A stretch of 5,910 nucleotides of DNA from NCBI GenBank assembly GCA_013696235.1, contig JACCYY010000035.1, forward strand, positions 1 through 5,910, written 5' to 3'. Every line of letters starts with the position of its first letter. Position 1 is the first letter of the stretch. The stretch is from Sporichthyaceae bacterium (lineage in GTDB: Bacteria; Actinomycetota; Actinomycetes; JACCYY01). Made by a program: the position numbers and the translations under genes. The notes under the pieces are model-generated. The model saw nothing but the letters and a program-made list of their open reading frames with translations, was not told the DNA's origin and did not search any database. This document shows positions 5,283 through 5,910 of this stretch, one piece after another.

Positions 5283-5910
5283 CGCTTGAGCCCGCCCGTG
5301 TAGGAGCCGGCTCCGCTGTAGGAAACGACCCGCCAGCGGTAGTAGGCCGCCGTGCCGGTGTAGGTCACGTTCTCGGTCGAGGTGGCGGTCGTGCCGGACG
5401 CGACATTGACCCAGGAGAACCCGTTCCAGCGCTGCAGGTACAGGTCGAAGTCAGTGCCGGAGGGGCCACGGAGGCAGCCCTGGTGGGTGCCGGCGTTGGC
5501 GTAAAAGTACGTGCCGCCCGGGTGGTAGTCGAAGTCGTTACGACCGGTGAGCGAGCCCGAGTACGGCTCCGGAAGCGTGCACCCGCCAGGCGGGGGCGTG
5601 GTCGTCGGCGGGGGCGTGGTGGGAGGCGTGCCGCCCCAGTTCTGGGTGAACAGGAGCCGGTTCGGCGAACCGGTGGTGACACCAGTCAGCCCCCCGCTGG
5701 TGCTGGCGTTGACGATGCCGTCGCGGACCTGCTGCGACGTGGAGCCCGGGAACGCCTGGAGGTACTGCGCGGCGACGCCCGCCACGTGCGGTGCCGCCAT
5801 CGACGTACCGCTGATCGTGTTCGTGGCGGTCGAGCTCGTGTGCCAGGTCGAGGTGATGTCCGAGCCAGGCGCGAAGATGTCGAGGCACGTGCCCTGGTTG
5901 GAGAAGCTCG
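5276..5910 (-). CDS. Secreted S8 (subtilisin-like) serine peptidase, C-terminal part with PPC-like domain; 5' end outside window
   Basis: On the minus strand the frame is open from the window edge (first full codon at 5908) to TGA 5278-5276, giving 210 residues. The catalytic serine motif SGTSMAAPHVAG (Ser36 of this fragment) and the preceding 'CLDIFAPGSDI' are typical of the proteinase K/aqualysin group of S8 subtilases. The catalytic Asp and His lie upstream, outside the window. The peptidase domain ends near residue 88 (RLLFTQNW). A Pro/Thr linker (about 93-109) then leads to a beta-rich domain (110-210) with C110 and C145, resembling the pre-peptidase C-terminal (PPC) domain of exported bacterial proteases. 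The enzyme should be secreted and degrade external protein. The Met in the SMAAPH motif is internal and not a start. The gene converges on the ATP-grasp gene. Confidence 0.92.
   Translation of the reverse strand, partial: SFSNQGTCLDIFAPGSDITSTWHTSSTATNTISGTSMAAPHVAGVAAQYLQAFPGSTSQQVRDGIVNASTSGGLTGVTTGSPNRLLFTQNWGGTPPTTPPPTTTPPPGGCTLPEPYSGSLTGRNDFDYHPGGTYFYANAGTHQGCLRGPSGTDFDLYLQRWNGFSWVNVASGTTATSTENVTYTGTAAYYRWRVVSYSGAGSYTGGLKRP
5589..5620 (-). repeat. Two 14-bp direct repeats coding the Pro/Thr linker of the peptidase
   Basis: GGCGGGGGCGTGGT on the plus strand occurs at 5589-5602 and 5607-5620, 18 bp (six codons) apart. On the coding strand it gives the alternating Thr and Pro runs of the interdomain linker. 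This is a common slippage-prone linker type. The plus strand is rich in G runs here and might fold as a quadruplex. Confidence 0.6.

Noticed and set aside
4399..5289. Plus-strand frame of 296 codons within the ATP-grasp gene
   Set aside because: It is out of frame with the conserved ATP-grasp residues and gives Arg/Pro-rich nonsense. Only its stop at 5287-5289 matters, as a possible end after a +1 shift.
5276..5800. Peptidase start at the Met of 5800
   Set aside because: This Met is within the catalytic GTSMAAPH motif. The frame continues upstream to the window edge with proper subtilase sequence, so the gene is 5'-partial, not a short protein.
1..5910. tRNA, rRNA, CRISPR arrays, insertion sequences, attachment sites
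   Set aside because: I looked for tRNA-like ends, regularly spaced repeats, transposase motifs and long terminal inverted repeats and saw none.

Overview
The window is GC-rich DNA with third codon positions almost all G or C, GTG and TTG starts, short intergenic gaps, and genes typical of Actinomycetota. These are a B12-dependent acyl-CoA mutase, a thioredoxin-TPR YbbN protein, a Sec lipoprotein with a TTG start, and a secreted subtilase with a Pro/Thr linker. I read it as chromosomal DNA of a high-GC actinomycete; the genus cannot be fixed from the sequence.

Layout, left to right. (1) 1-357 (+): the C-terminus of a methylmalonyl/isobutyryl-CoA mutase large subunit whose beginning is outside the window. 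(2) 391-1033 (+): a VapBC-type toxin-antitoxin pair, an AbrB/MazE-fold antitoxin overlapping a PIN-domain toxin by 20 nt, preceded by a 13-bp palindrome and a -10-like box that would fit a leaderless transcript. (3) 1095-2048 (+): a YbbN-like thioredoxin with an intact CxxC and a TPR-like tail. (4) 2190-3907 (+): a two-gene envelope unit, a two-TM membrane protein and a lipoprotein, joined by a TTGA stop/start overlap. Three copies of a CTGGGTCA element lie upstream. (5) 3974 to about 5273 (+): an ATP-grasp ligase of unknown substrate. (6) 5276-5910 (-): the C-terminal part of a secreted S8 serine peptidase with a PPC-like domain, converging on the ATP-grasp gene.

How the genes relate. VapB and VapC form one functional unit. 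The membrane protein and lipoprotein are almost certainly co-translated and probably act together at the outer face of the membrane, but their role is unknown. The mutase, YbbN and the peptidase are not obviously linked in function. The toxin-antitoxin pair looks like a cassette sitting between housekeeping genes.

The most notable point is that the ATP-grasp reading frame has no stop codon in this window. It stays open from 3974 to the last base, running antisense through the peptidase gene. A run of seven Gs at 5262-5268 lies exactly where a single-base change would give a stop beside the peptidase stop codon, and codon usage collapses after that point. A frameshift or base-call error there is the best explanation.
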